A stretch of DNA of 64,000 bases, from assembly GCA_018389105.1 (NCBI GenBank), contig JACATO010000307.1, positions 1,017,001 through 1,081,000 of the forward strand. Reading direction: 5' to 3'. This document shows, piece by piece, positions 1 through 13,681 of this stretch; positions within the stretch are counted from its first letter, which is position 1, and each line of letters opens with the position of its first letter. Source of the DNA: Nautilus pompilius. Lineage: Eukaryota > Mollusca > Cephalopoda > Nautilida > Nautilidae. A program made the position numbers and the translations under genes. The notes under the pieces are model-generated. The model saw only the letters and a list, made by a program, of their open reading frames with translations. It had not been told where the DNA came from and did no database searches.

Positions 1-3000
1 ATGAGAGCATAGATAAAATAGCATAATTATTTAACTGTAGTATCGAAGAAATTTTTCCTTGCCTAAATTTATAATATCAGATAAATTTTACTTAACAGAT
101 AATTTTCCAGAATTAAAACCTGTTTATTTTGTCAATTATTGTCTTTTGACCTTTTATTTAAATAGTAGCCCCCTAAAAAAATCAATCAACTAGAAATCAA
201 TTTCATTTGTAGAAAAAAAAATTGTAAATCATTTAGTATGTTGACTTAATAAAATTATTTCTTTCACTAATAAGATCACATGCAGAACAATTGATAAACA
301 GATATGGATAAAGTGTGTGATAATGATTTAACACTGTCATTTGGAGAATTTTACCAAATTTCACAAGTAATGGAATTATATTAGACTTCCCACCAATCTA
401 ATATCCTCAAAAAAAAAAAAAAAAATTAAAGTCACAGTCACATCAATTGTAAACTGACTTGACATTAGAATTTTATGTATGTTGTTTTTCCCTTCAGTGC
501 AGAAGTATGAAAAGAATGTAAACATTCTATACCTGTGAGCAAGCACAACCTTATGTGATGACTGACCAGTGATTAATAGTAATAATGTGAATCAGTAAGT
601 CTTGCTGGGCACTGTAAGCCTAATAACTGCAGGCAACAATCCTTCATTTGTGTATAAATACTACCTATGACAAGCACTGACTAGTAAGTACTTAAGTACT
701 TAAAGATCTGATAGTCTGGGCATTTATTGATTGCACTGATTTAAATGGTGTGTGACTATCATTTCCTAGTAACCAGTGAACAGCTTCCTGCCAGGCCAAT
801 TATTTATTATAGCAGAGCCATTTCTCTAAAAGTTCCTGCATATAAAATAGTTCTTTAGGAAAAAGAAAAATTATAAGTGCATGCAGTTACCAACAAGGAT
901 GGGATAACAGGAAAACTGGTGATGGGTGCATATGAATGACAAAAACACCAGCATGTTCCATAAACAAGAATGAGATAACTTTAAAATGAATAATTGAATA
1001 TATATATAAAACTTTCATTAGGCTAAAGCCTCCATTGAGCTATTTTAAGACCAAGTCAATATATTCCTGTTTGTTTACTTCATATTTAAAGAGTAAAATA
1101 AAATTTCACAGTTTCACCAAATATTTAATAAACTTTTGAGTTTAAACATTAGTCAAAATAATAAAAAAAAAAAAAATATATATATATAACTTATAATTTT
1201 CAATAGACTGCAAGAAGAAACTGAACAGACAGTAATATTTGTATCATCTACCATAATATGTGATTTTACCAACATAGTTGTCTTTTGCACATTTGTAAGC
1301 AGGTTGATCAATCTTTCTCCATTGTTCAATGGTAAAATAGGGTAGTATGAGAATTTTGTGAATTTAAACTAACAAATAAATGTCTTTGATGTTATTACAT
1401 TTAATGTCAATTAAAAAATTATGCCAAATAATTTTGATATCACTACTGAGATAAGCAACTGTCATAATTTAAGGATAACCAACACCACCACCTAATGCTA
1501 GACAAAATCTGCATAGGTGCTGACATGACCCTCAACCTTTTATTGAATGACTTTGAGAGTGGAAGACTTTCAGAAAGAATGGTTCATTATATAAACTCCT
1601 GGTAATGATAGAAAAAAAAAAAGTCAAATTTTCTTTCTGAAAGCAAAATCTTTGCTTACTCTCAAATGAGTCAAGTCTATAAGTTAGAAAAATCAAAAGA
1701 AATTCTTGTGCCATTTGACCAATCAAACAATATTCCTGAATCAGCAATATGATTTGGGTATACTATTATCCAAGAAGTACAGCTTTAAGCCTTTATATAT
1801 TCTTTTCAGGAAAAGAGCTGTCATTAGTCCAATCCTTTCTGCATTACATGTTGTTTTTAATGATACAGTGCATAATTTCTTATTCAATATATAAAATGTA
1901 TATTTAGTTTAAAACAATCTACTTTTCATTCATTATGAGTAAATAAATTTTTGTTAAAAAATATTTTAATTCTTAGGTGCAAAATAGCAACATTTTTTTT
2001 TTTTTTTATTATTTAAATGTTTTGAGGTCTGTCAACAAACTCAGAACTCTAGTTACCGTCTTCCACTTGCTTCAGTACCCTAGTGTGGCAGAAATTAAAC
2101 ATGACAGAGATTTCTACATAATTATTAAGGTATATAGCAATAACAAGTAATATATAATAATTTCATAAATAGGTTATATAACCTCAAGTCCATTTGCATT
2201 TTAAACAAGAAATACCTGAATAAATGAAATAATATCTTACAATAACTTAAAATGTTTTTTTTTTTAAACTAATAAAAATGATAAATAAAGAATAATTTAT
2301 TCACAAAATTATTTATAAAACCAAATATTAAAAGTTTTTATTTACATGAAAATACAATCCAATGTCCTGATATATTCAGTCATTTGGAATCTGTAGTATA
2401 ACACATAATCCTGAAAAACAAAGCTATCCTTTAGATAACACTACAATAATTAATATGACAATTAATTAAAACAGAGAAACAAAAAGTTAAAATTCTATTG
2501 ACTTAATAGCATAAAAAACTACTTGATCAAAATAGTTCAGCTTTAATGACTATGATTGTTTTTAAAAATTTAAATTATAGCATAGCAGACATAATAAAGT
2601 AGTATTTTCTGTAGCTAAAACTTGATAGACCACTGAGACTATATACAATGAGAGCAAAGATGCAAGGTGAATTGACTCCTATATCAGAAATTTTCAGAAA
2701 TCAAATACATTTTATTTGCTGTAATTTTCTTTACTTATCTTGTGAAAATAAGATGGTTTAGCATTTTTTTTTTTTAGATATAACTTTTAGATAAATGTTC
2801 TCAGATTCAACTTCATTTTAACATGGAACAAGAGGAAAATGTTAATCTAAAAACAAAATTGAAATTTTTTTTACCTCACTTACATTAAGTAAACAAAACA
2901 ATGTTTTATTTAAAAAAAAAAAAACAACAGGACATTTTCTTCACAGCTATAGCCTATATTTTTCATTGCTGTATGCATCCCTGGTGCAAATATACTAAGT

Positions 3001-4890
3001 AGATTGTATAACCAGTTCTCAGCTTGAGAAGCCATGAGAAAAAGTCATTACCAAAACTCTTCATTTCATTTTCAGATGTAGAAAGAAAGCAGAAAAAACA
3101 ACAAAAAAAAAACAACATTGCTGGCTAATGAAGAAAGGGGAAAAGAAACCATGTGAGGCAGGTATACAAAACTGAGCTAGTCATGACTGGAATTTTAACT
3201 CAGGCCCTCAACCTTAGCAGTCCAATAGTCAAATCATTGCACCATCCACAATATACATTACAAAAAAGAAATTAACAAATGCATTATTTGCCAGTGCAAA
3301 CTTCTAGAAATTAATATTGGGACTCTACCAGTTATTTCAATCAAAATCTGCAAGTTGATGTCCACATATCCCAGTCTTCAATAAATATATCATAGTGATG
3401 TTGTTTGTTTTCTTCTTTACACTCATTGCATTATCAGAACAAAAACAAATCTCTTTTAAAATAAAAAAAAAAACAACTTTTGACCTTATAGTATCAAAAA
3501 GTAGGAATATGAGAAGGAAAAAGAAGCATCAAGCTGCAGTGTTACTAATTTTCTGTTATCAAGCATTACTGAATATGGCATTGCATTATTATTATTAAAA
3601 GTGCAAAGTTTTCCAACAAGAGAGGTTGGTTGGTTAGTTGGTTATCATATTCTCTAGTGTACTCTAATGCATTATTTAAATTTAGTATCCAGAACATTAA
3701 CTTTGTAAGGAAAGAGTTGCTTGATAACAGAAAGAAGAATAATTTCTACTAGTTCTGTACATACCGAGTTTTATTTAATACTTTAGAAAAGTATTTAATC
3801 AAATGTTTTTGTTACCTACAAACCACTTTCACAATAATTAGATGACTATAAGTTTTACATGTGTACAGTTATTGTGTAATGTTTGTACAGTAACTGTTTA
3901 TAAAGTTATGTTCAGTATTTCTAAAAAGAACCTCTTGAATAATGAAGTGCTTGCAAATGTCTAAGCATGGAACCTGTGTGGTTATCATTGGTGAGTTGGT
4001 CCAATATTTTCTCTAGACTTACAGTTCCTTCAAATTTCTTGGTTATTTGCCTTTATTTATCTATTAAAATGCCTCCATAGATGCTAATCTGGGTTCGTAT
4101 CCAAGTTCTTTAAGACCCAGAAAAGCAACTGTAACCAATTTTGTCTCTCCCAACTTCCAAGTAGTAACGGTTTAGATGCAGCATGTTTTGCTATCTCCAT
4201 GTTTAATATGGTGATTACAGTAGATAATTTCTTGAGCAAACATAGGCAAAAGGTCAATCTCAAAAAGATGGATATGTAACCTGAAAAAAATGTAGCTATC
4301 CATCAACGAAAGCAAGATGTGATTTACCCACACACCAAATCTCTGCCTACATACATCACTGCTTTAAAATTGCATGTTTAATAGTTGGTTGTAAAACATA
4401 CTGAGTCAAAAGTTTTACCAACCTTTCTCCAGACCCATGTTATTTCAAATGATATGATACTGTGAATGTTTAACTCATCAATGACTGCCATTATACATGT
4501 TACACCAGTTAAGGCTTTACCTTTATTCAAATCTCTCACTATGATACATCATATAAACTGACTTTACATCAACCAAGTACTTGACCCCAGGTAGATAGGG
4601 AAATTTTTAGCACCTCATTTTCTAAATGATTATGGAAAGGATCTATATATTTGTTATCACATATGTTAACAGCATTTTTACATGAACTTAAGATTTGATC
4701 ATGTAATTTGATACACAGAGATCTCAATATGTAAAACTTTGTTAGACAATTTTTGTTTTGTGCAGAAGTGTGTGCATTGCCAAACATAACTATATTTTTC
4801 TGTGAAAAATGTGAATAATTACATATGCTTTAGCATAAAACCTCCAAATGCTACAATCAGAACAAGCAACTAGAGATCATTCATGTAAGT
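1..4890. other. AT-rich non-coding stretch
   Basis: No exon, RNA gene or recognisable transposon is visible here on either strand. The stretch holds A and T homopolymers (for example near 411, 1160 and 1993) and short TA runs. The small open frames have low-complexity composition and no splice-site context, so I treat them as chance. Confidence 0.6.
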
Positions 4891-4899
4891 TACATATTG

Positions 4900-5690
4900 G
4901 CTGTTTGTTCATGTTTCCACCATGAGTTGCCTTGTATCCCAAAATAAAGTTAGGCAGTAGCACATACAGGCCTGAGCCTGGCTGCCCCACCTGTTATCAT
5001 GCAGCAAGAAAGCAAATATATATATATGGCAATAAAATGTAGAGAATCATTATGTAACAGTGACTTAATACATCAATGACTAAGAAAATGACATGTTCTA
5101 GTGTAGCCAATCACCACAGGTAGGATCACATAGCATAAGATATAGGAGTCCATAACAGAGCAGAGACTGTACCAAACAGCACCGCTGTGAAATTTTCTCA
5201 GAAAAGTCACAATTCAGTTTGTTAGTTGCTGATGGCAGGGTCCAGGTTAACCCTTTCCATCATACTGAATGATGTACATGCTATTGCATCAGAATGATTT
5301 AGTCATGGCAGTGTCATAGTATGGAGTTTTATAAATACAAATTTTCATAGTCAGCTATAGTGGTGTATTCAACATACTGCACCCGGTTCTCCTTACAATT
5401 CTATAGTAATGTATATTGCAGTTGGTGTTTCAGCACAATGATCCTCTCATAGGACAAGGCTGACACAAACTTTTTAATGAAAAACAATGTCAACACACTT
5501 TACTAACCATCCAAATATGATAAGCTCAGTGCTGTCTGCAAAGAGTTAAGGCAGAAACTTTAACAGCATAATGTCATACTAGAGATCCATTAGCAAATTG
5601 TTGTAACAATGTGAAGTAGTAGAACAACATCCTTGCAGCCAAGATATGCCATAATGAAAGGTATACCAAATAACTGGCTTAGTGGAACCC
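4900..5690 (+). pseudogene. Ancient Tc1-like transposase relic
   Basis: A heavily decayed Tc1-type DDE transposase reads on the plus strand through stops and frameshifts. Around 5215-5255 the frame gives VADGRVQV, matching the strand after the first catalytic Asp of Tc1 proteins. Near 5430-5465 it gives FQHNDPL where FQQDNA is usual, so the second catalytic Asp is lost. At 5466-5590 NNVNTLY and LRQKL fall where the family has its NNVxVLPWP segment and the LRQAL helix. I see no inverted repeats or target duplication. The 5' limit is uncertain; the segment before 5200 is much less convincing. Confidence 0.6.
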
Positions 5691-5699
5691 TGGCAACAT

Positions 5700-7425
5700 T
5701 TGATGTTTATTACATTATTAAAGATATGATATTAAATACAAAGTATGTTATCATAAATGTTCAATAACATCTGAACTCCATTTCTGCCAATTTTCATAGT
5801 ACATAGTATAACAGCTAACTAAAGTAGTTGTTGCATTTTAAAAGTATTTGAACATATTTCATATACAGTGAAACCATATTCCAGAATAAACTTAACATTT
5901 TAGCAAAAAATGGGATTGACTTAAATCATGAACATCATCATCATCATTTAATAATTTGTTTTTTTTTTATTTAAAGCATTGGAAAAATCCTTTGGATTTT
6001 TCTTTTTTAGTGATTACTGCATTGTTCTTTGTAGTTTATGGCAAAGAAGTGACCAATAATGAAGTTACTATAATCTGTCAGAAAAGTTGTGCAGGTTAAA
6101 ACATTTCACAATATTCTAATTAAAAACTCATCAATTCTTCCCCTAGTAATTACTTTTTTTTACAAGCATGGTAAATTTTTAAACTATGACAGTTTGAATA
6201 ATTAAATTAATAAATTTATATAAATTGGAAGCTACTCCTAACAAGCAGTATAATTTTTTTTGAAAAAAAAAGAAAGAAGTTAATATTTTTTAAAATACTT
6301 CAGTGGATAAAGGAGAGGAAAAACTGAAATTGAATTACAAAGAAGTAATAATTTTTTTTTTTTAATGGGAGCTACAATCAAAATCTAACTTTACATCCTT
6401 AATGGGTAAAAAATATAATTTGTAGGTGCCATTTCTTAGCTTTTAGATGCATACTTACTTGGTTCATATTCAGTTGATATAGCTAAATAGAAACAGTGAA
6501 CATAAGTGGATGAAGTACAGATTCAACAGTACTATATCTATCTGTATTTCCTAATATATTTTCCTGAATATGGCATATTAATAATGTACATCATCATTTT
6601 CTGGCATGTGTAATTTTTTGGTTTTAATTCAAATTCCTTCAGATTTGGAATGTAGTCTAGCCATAGGAGGATGAGGTAATATCATAAGAACATTTTGTTT
6701 TCTACAATAGTTTGTAACTTCTGGCAGAATATGTCAGATGTGGTGATTTACAAAATGGTTTGAAAAAAAACATGAAAAATATGCAAAATCCACATGATGC
6801 TGCATTCAAGCAGATATTAGCATATATTAAAAAAAAAAACATTACTTAATTTTGAAAAACAGTTGAGAAAATGATGTCATATTCTATGAGCCTTCAAGAT
6901 TACCATGACTACCATAAAAATAAAAAGTTATTCACCTATGTATCATGAACTGGATATCAAATTCATTAAGAAAACAACATAAATTTTCTTTTAAGTTGAT
7001 TTGGAATTCCAAATATGAGAATTCCCAAAAAGATCCTTTAAATAAAACATATACAAAAACAATTAAGTAAATGAATAAAAAAACTAATAAAAATGCTTTT
7101 TATAATTTGAATTTAGAATTTCTATTGTAAATTTGTGAGAATACTAAAGACAATTAATAATATAATGATTAACACTTTTATTGCAACATTAAAAAAATAT
7201 TCTTAGCAAGAATTTATCATGAAAACAAACTTATTAAGACTGGATTCATTTTCTGCTATGGAAGTGAAAATGGACAACAGATGTGTCATGTTTTTTAATG
7301 TCTTACACTTTTCTTATTCTTTCAGATTGAAAATAAGTTTTACAGGTTAATTGAAAATTCTTAGAAGGTACATCTGATAAATAAAATTGACACAGGTATT
7401 GATAATGATCTACAAAATTTAGAAA
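5700..7425. other. AT-rich non-coding stretch
   Basis: Nothing recognisable apart from a short ATC-repeat run at about 5931-5949 and several A/T homopolymers. Confidence 0.55.
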
Positions 7426-7427
7426 TA

Positions 7428-7952
7428 CAGTGGACCATCCATCTAACAGACTATATTGGGGAAGAATGGTCTGTTAGATCTGAAACTGTCAGATTGAGGG
7501 AAAAAAGCACAGGTTAAATATAGAAACTGAAATTTAAAAAATTTAAAAAAAAATACAGTCTAACTTTTATTTTAAACATTACACTTCAGACTTACAAGTC
7601 ATTCTGAATCACTGTCCATTACTTGCAAGGGTGTTTCAGGAGTTATTGTATTTGTTTTGCTATGCTGAACTCCTCCATGACCATAACAAATCATAAACTA
7701 GCCTTTATTTTCACAACAACCTTTAATTTTTTCCCACAAACTTTGCATTTCCATTTAATTTCACTTGAGTTAGAGGATAGCTGAGAGGGCACAAAAATTA
7801 ATAATTCTGATGAAGAATTCACAGGAGCTCTTGATCATTTAGCTGTCAACTACCAACTGTTGACAGGGCTAGAAAAAAACATGGCGGTGCTGTCCAAGTC
7901 TATTAAATGAAATATCCATTAGATAGAGATCTGTTAGACCAAAGGTCTACTG
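7428..7952. mobile_element. Non-autonomous pogo/Tigger-like element
   Basis: A 525-bp segment begins CAGTGGACC and ends GGTCTACTG, with TA dinucleotides at 7426-7427 and 7953-7954 as a likely target duplication. The inverted ends are imperfect: CAGTGGACC...TCTAACAGA on the left against CAGTAGACC...TCTAACAGA on the right once complemented. The CAGTRGACC start and the TA target are typical of pogo/Tigger elements. The left end also contains an internal hairpin, ATCTAACAGAC followed by GTCTGTTAGAT about 20 bases later. I find no transposase inside, so it looks like a deletion derivative mobilised in trans. The inverted repeats are eroded, so it is old. Confidence 0.6.
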
Positions 7953-8169
7953 TATTGGAATTTTAAATCATATATTTAATTACACTAGTGAAGAAACATG
8001 TTATGTGATCAGGAATTATAGAAAAGAATATATTCCTTAACCAAATTAGCCCTTGTTTTCCATTACAGCACGTTAATGGAAAAGTGTTAACATAGTTTCT
8101 ACCAGCACCCAAAAGTAAAAAAAAAAAAAAAATCAAGAAAATTAAATTGGCATAATCAGCATTGAACAT

Positions 8170-8720
8170 GACTACCATAGTACTGCAAGCAGCTGACAGA
8201 TCATCTGAGCAAGCTTAGAGTAAGACATCTGATCAACCTATCTGATATTGCTTGCTACTCTTGGGTCATTGCAATGCTGAGGTTGAACAGATTGTGTGGA
8301 AGTGAATTCCTGAGCCTTAGCATCTGTAAGAGATACTCATGATCTGAGGACATGGCTGGCCAGTCAATTTTAGTGAAGTTTTTGGTTAAAGAAATGCAGT
8401 GATGATCCTTTGTGTCCTGGTAATTTTGACATGAAACATGAACTCTCAAGCCAATTGTTGATGAGGTACTTTTGACTACGCAATCTTGAACAATAGCAAA
8501 GGATTTCTGCCTAGCCATGATTCCTCATTTCATTACAGTAATGCCATGCTCTCTTGAATGCAGATACATAACCTGTCATCAGAAAAAATAAAAATTAAAT
8601 TAAATTTCATTGGAAAACAATGTCTTGAACCTTCCCCAAACTAACTGAGTATTGCAATGATTATTACTCACTGGCTCATAATCCTGCAATGGGAACCACT
8701 GTTGCTCACATCACCAGTCT
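8170..8720 (-). pseudogene. Ancient Tc1-like transposase relic
   Basis: On the minus strand a broken Tc1-type reading runs from about 8690 down to 8170. It includes LFSNE where LFSDE carries the first catalytic Asp (so Asp to Asn), then IDWPAMSSD near 8370, matching the WPAMSPDLNP motif that precedes the catalytic Glu. After that come NLFNLSIAMTQE and QAISDRLIRC, corresponding to the C-terminal helices. The NPIE motif that carries Glu is not preserved. Stops and frame changes show it is dead. No terminal repeats were found. Confidence 0.6.
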
Positions 8721-8724
8721 GGCA

Positions 8725-11700
8725 GTAAAATATATATAGTTTCCTAATGACTGATTGTACAACATTTCAAATTGCAACAATGTAAAACTGTATAATATCA
8801 TTTTTTGCTGATCTACTACAAAACATCACTGGTCATATGATGTCTACAAATTACCACTGAATTTTATTTCACAACTGATGTCAGCTACCCATAATAAGCA
8901 AGCATTTCAAAATTCACATTTTATACAGCAGACAAGTTTTAAGTTTTAGGTCAAGTTTATCTTGCAATGTTAATGAATGTCTAAGAACTGTGAAGTGAAC
9001 AGTTTGATGGTAAGCAAAAAGTTAATCCCTTTTTTAAATTAAGTCTCTTGATATTTCAATATCTTATCAAAGCCAATAAGACTTAGTTAACATAGAGGAA
9101 ATTGTTTTCGTAAGGGTAAGTATATCTTGGCAAAGTTATGATTATACCTCAGTAAGAAAGATTAGATATAACCTTAAAATACTTTAAAAAATCATAGATT
9201 CTACTGATTTAATTTTCTTTTATGCATTACTTTTTCAGACATAATTTTCTATACATTTATATCAGATTTTAACTGCATACTCCATTTTATTTAAGATAGG
9301 AGAAAACAGTCTAGCAATTTCTTAGTATGATCTACTAGACAACATAACAACGTTATATGTAGTATTTTTGTGACACCAAGAATTTATCTCACATGTGCTG
9401 CAATGATAACCACTTGGATGACAAAACAGAATGCTAAAACACAAACAAATCTTTAATAGCTAAAAGCACGAAAGACTATCCTGTATCAAAGGAGCTAACA
9501 TGTCAAGACATTATTCAGCATATGAAATCAATAACAGAAATTTCAGAGCCTGGCCTGTTAGCTAAAAAAATTTTTTTTACATGCATATGTATATGGGAAA
9601 GAAAGCACACATTACCTCAGAGATAATACTGCTATTGAAAAAACAATTCTTCATTCATGTTAAGATGATACATTCATCAAAACAACATTCTCAAAATGTC
9701 ATTAGCAGACATCAGATTTTTCAATACAGATAATTGTTTTCTCTAACTTCTTATGAAATGAAAAAGAAAAAAAAATAGTTGAACTTTTTTGTAAAAAAGA
9801 AATTGTCATTCAAAAGAATTTTTAAATGAATCTATATTTATTTCTTCTATGAATATAAATGAACTTAATGAAAAGGATACCAGGAAATGAGTCAATTTAT
9901 AGATTGCTTTATAAATTATATATATATACATATAATTTTTAAAAGATAAAAAATATTTTACAAAAAGACTAAATTAAATTCCATAATCTTAAAATAAAAT
10001 CAATATTTGTTCTTTAGTTAGTATTAAATAATTTTTTTTTCATTAAATTTATAAAGAAAAGTTTCACAATTACATTTTACTTGCACAAAATTATAATGAA
10101 GAGGTACATTAAAAAAAAGAAATATATATATATATATATATTAGCAAATTATGTACAGTGTATAACATTATTGCAAACTTCAGTGCAAGGAAGGAACATC
10201 AATTAATCATCAGGACATTAATGCAATAATTTAAAATCCTACACCATCATGCAAGAAATTTTTCTGTAGACAAAAGATTTAAGTTTTGGATTAGGATTTC
10301 ATATTGTGTACTAAGATAAGCAATAAGATTTTCTGACCCCAAAAAATTTACTTAAAATTAACCTGGATAGTTTAGGAAATAATGCTGGTATATACAATTT
10401 CCTAAGATGACAAAATAAATTTCATTTCCTTAAATCTCTAACCTAATGAACATTTTTGGAAATGTATTTAAAAAAACAACAAAAACATAATAAAAAGGAT
10501 ACAAATTGGTTAAATCAAGCAAAACAACAACTACAATTAAAATTAAAAAAAAAAAAAAACGAAAAAAAAAGGGGGAGGGGTTACTTTGATTTTATTGGAG
10601 TGGAGTATAAACAACAACAAAGCTGTGTTCCACTACTTAGTAACAACATAGAAATATGAAACCACCAATGTGATGATACATTTTTAAACAATTTTTATTT
10701 ATCTATTCATGTCACCATATTAAACATCACACTGTTATGTTTCCTTTTCCTCCTTTATTTCTTGTATTATCATCCATTTATTATTATAATGGCAATGTGT
10801 TTAGCACTAGATGGTTGACAATTCTGTATTTAGCTAATCAAAGATTAAGTAGCATGAACATAAACCAAAAATGCTGATTTTTTTTTTTTTTTAAATTAAC
10901 ACTTTTATATTCATACAGTAAATTAAAATGAAATATCTATATCAACAAATATGTAAAGCATCGTTAAGTAATAAAAACTAGCTTTTGTATCAAAATAATG
11001 TAGTTTTGTTTTGTTTTTATTTTAGTGGTGATGACAGTTAATTATAATAATAGATTTTATGTTGGAATACACAATTTGCTATCTAATTGCAAGACAGGCC
11101 AATCTTTATCACCACTGTGACCAAAATCTTTAATTAATCACAATGGCAATTCTTAATAAATGTGCCTACTTGATAAAAACACACATAAGAATGTAATCCT
11201 GTTACATTAGTTACAAAGCCTTCATCAATCAGCACATACAGCCTCAAGTACATAATTAATTGAAAAAAAAAAACTTGAAATTTTAATGTAATGACCGAAT
11301 TCTTTATCTGTAGCACCTGTAATTCAGACAGACTGGATGGACTAGCTACCCAATGAAATGAAATGGATGTCACATGATAAACAGTCTTTTCAGAATAAAT
11401 AGGCATTATGTACACTTGTTTGATTATACACAATGAACTGCTGCAATGTCAAAAATATCCCAGCATGCTTAAAATTTGTTTTGCTTGATTTAAACAACTT
11501 GGACTCTTTATTGAACAGAATTAAATAAATTTATATCAACAATAAAAATTTGATGTAGCCAAACTATCTAATGTATTAAAATGCGGCATTATACTTTCTA
11601 AACAATTCTAGTGCAATTTATGGACATTTTATGCATTGAATCATGATCTAAATTTACTACACAATTAAAATGTTTCTCAGCTACTTATACATTTAAATGC

Positions 11701-12978
11701 AGAGGCATGAAGGAAACCTGTAAATCTACAGTACTTATAGGAGAACCTGAAAAATTCATTCATAAATAATGTATGTTTAATGTATGTTGCAAATGAAAAT
11801 AACAACATATACATAAATGAAACATTGCAAATCTTTTGTAAGCAATAATGCATCAATGTGTGTAAATGATGGTGGCATATAACCAACTTTACTTCAACAA
11901 TAGAGAGTTCTCACCTGTATAGGTGTTGTTAGTTATATTCACATACTGGACTACTTTATCTCATATGGAACAAAGCAGGATGGCAACTGTATCAAAAGGC
12001 TTCCCTACCAAATAATATATATTTCAACTATGAAAAACCATCTTTTTAGATATTTCTCTTAATGTGAGCCAAAAGTTTTGTTTATATAGCTTACATCTTA
12101 TATGACAGAGCCTGTAGATTTCCACCACCACAAGTAACATTGTTCACAAATGTATTTTTAACTTTATGAAGTATCTGAAATTGAAAATATCTGTTATCAT
12201 ATTAAAGAAAATATCAAAGATATAAATATAATTTTGTTACAATTCAATTTTTGTACAAAGAAACAAATATAATCAATTTATAGCATTTTATACGACAGAA
12301 ATACAATGTAGTTTCAATAAATTTATTTTAAGTATTTATTCAAACAGAATGAATTTTGTAAAATATAATCTACATATAATATTTGCTTTATATTTGAGCA
12401 AACATATTTATGATGCTGCAAAAATTGTTGAATTTGATAAGAATATACATAATCTTCATAAATTAAAAAATTCCTTGTGATAAATTAGTTCTTTTGGAAA
12501 GTAAAACTGAGAGAAACTATCTAATTTCAGGAATGTAGTCAACTTGGTTTTTCTAAACAAACAAGTCTAAACGTTTTCATGTTAACCTGGTAGAGTCCCA
12601 TTATATTTTACCTTTTTGGATAAAATCATCATAAAAGGAATGATCAGACCCTCTTCTTTAGCATCAGTTTTCTGTGTGGAGTTGTAATTGATGGAATAAT
12701 CTCTACATCCTTTAGTAGCAAGCAGAAGAACCCACTTATATTATGCAACTATCTACAAGGATGGAATGTTCCATAACAGTATATCTTGATTAAAGCAAGA
12801 AAATGATTTTCATTGCATAAGCTTAGCCATTAAATTCACATATATAGCTTTATTGATTTGTTAACATGTTTTACATTTAAATTTCAAGTACTTCAAAGTC
12901 TAAGACTTCATAAGCTAAACTGCAGACTTAACTTGAACCATACTTTAATTGAACAGAATACAGAATATAAACACCTAT
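8725..12978. other. AT-rich stretch, possibly including a 3' UTR
   Basis: No coding sequence recognised. Because the terminal exon to the right is on the minus strand, the part nearest 12,978 is presumably its 3' untranslated region. The nearest AATAAA-type signal read on that strand is at about 12,849-12,854, with others farther left. I cannot say which is used. The 99-codon open frame at 11,134-11,433 shows no family resemblance and is probably chance. A (TA)n run lies at about 10,122-10,141. Confidence 0.45.
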
Positions 12979-13182
12979 CTAAATAGGCATGTAAGGAACT
13001 AATGCATGGTTTGGTTTCCTCTGGGCTCTCCAGGTTCCTCCTATATCTAAAACTGTAGGATTTTTTAATGCAGAAAGTAATGGCAACTCAACATGCCTCT
13101 CCTTGCCATAAACCATAATACAGTCTGCTGCATCAACATAATCATCAACCTCATGATGGATATTGGTCACAGACAGAAGGAA
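12979..13182 (-). CDS. Terminal coding exon of an unrecognised host gene
   Basis: This is the best candidate for a real host exon. Read on the minus strand it begins at 13,182, right after a pyrimidine-rich tract ending in AACAG (the CAG is at 13,183-13,185). It runs in one frame for 67 codons to a TAG at 12,979-12,981. The peptide is of ordinary, non-repetitive composition. It starts FLLSVTNIHHEVDDYVDAA, contains VELPLLSALKNPTVLDIGG, and ends KPNHALVPYMPI. It has no transposase, reverse transcriptase or low-complexity character, and its GC content is higher than the flanks. I do not recognise the family and assign no function. There is no in-frame ATG at the start, which fits an internal splice junction in phase 0. 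Upstream exons should lie at higher coordinates on the minus strand, and I did not find them in this window. Confidence 0.55.
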   Translation of the reverse strand, partial: FLLSVTNIHHEVDDYVDAADCIMVYGKERHVELPLLSALKNPTVLDIGGTWRAQRKPNHALVPYMPI

Positions 13183-13681
13183 CTGTTAAAATAACATACA
13201 AATTAATTTCTGCGAGCTTGTTACAAAATGTCATGAAGGTACTATATATTAAAAATTATCTGTTGCTGGGCAATGTCAGGAATATTTACTTCAATGGCTG
13301 GCATTCAAGGGCTACACAGCTGTTATTTTTAATTTGAATTTTTATTGAATTTCAGCTGTTGTTTGTTGGCTGATTTCCACTAGTGAGCAGACAGAGTTTA
13401 TACTTCATCAAAGTTTATACTGCAAAGAAAGCAGCAAGCATCCATTTTATAGCCAGTAGCTATATGGCTTGGTGCTGGCTGTTAATCCTAGTGAAACAGT
13501 CTCCACTAATTCATGAAATACAATTGAATAAATGCTTCATCATTTAAAAGAAAAAATATATAATGTATAGGAAACTCTTAAATTATCATCTACTAAAAAT
13601 AAAGCAAACATTTCACAGTGCAATGCAAACAAATGCTGATGCACCTTTTGCAAATGTTTTCCCAGCTGTTATATATATATA

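Noticed and set aside
11134-11433. 99-codon minus-strand frame as a gene
   Set aside because: Low-complexity composition, no homology I recognise and no splice context. It more likely lies in 3' UTR or intergenic sequence.
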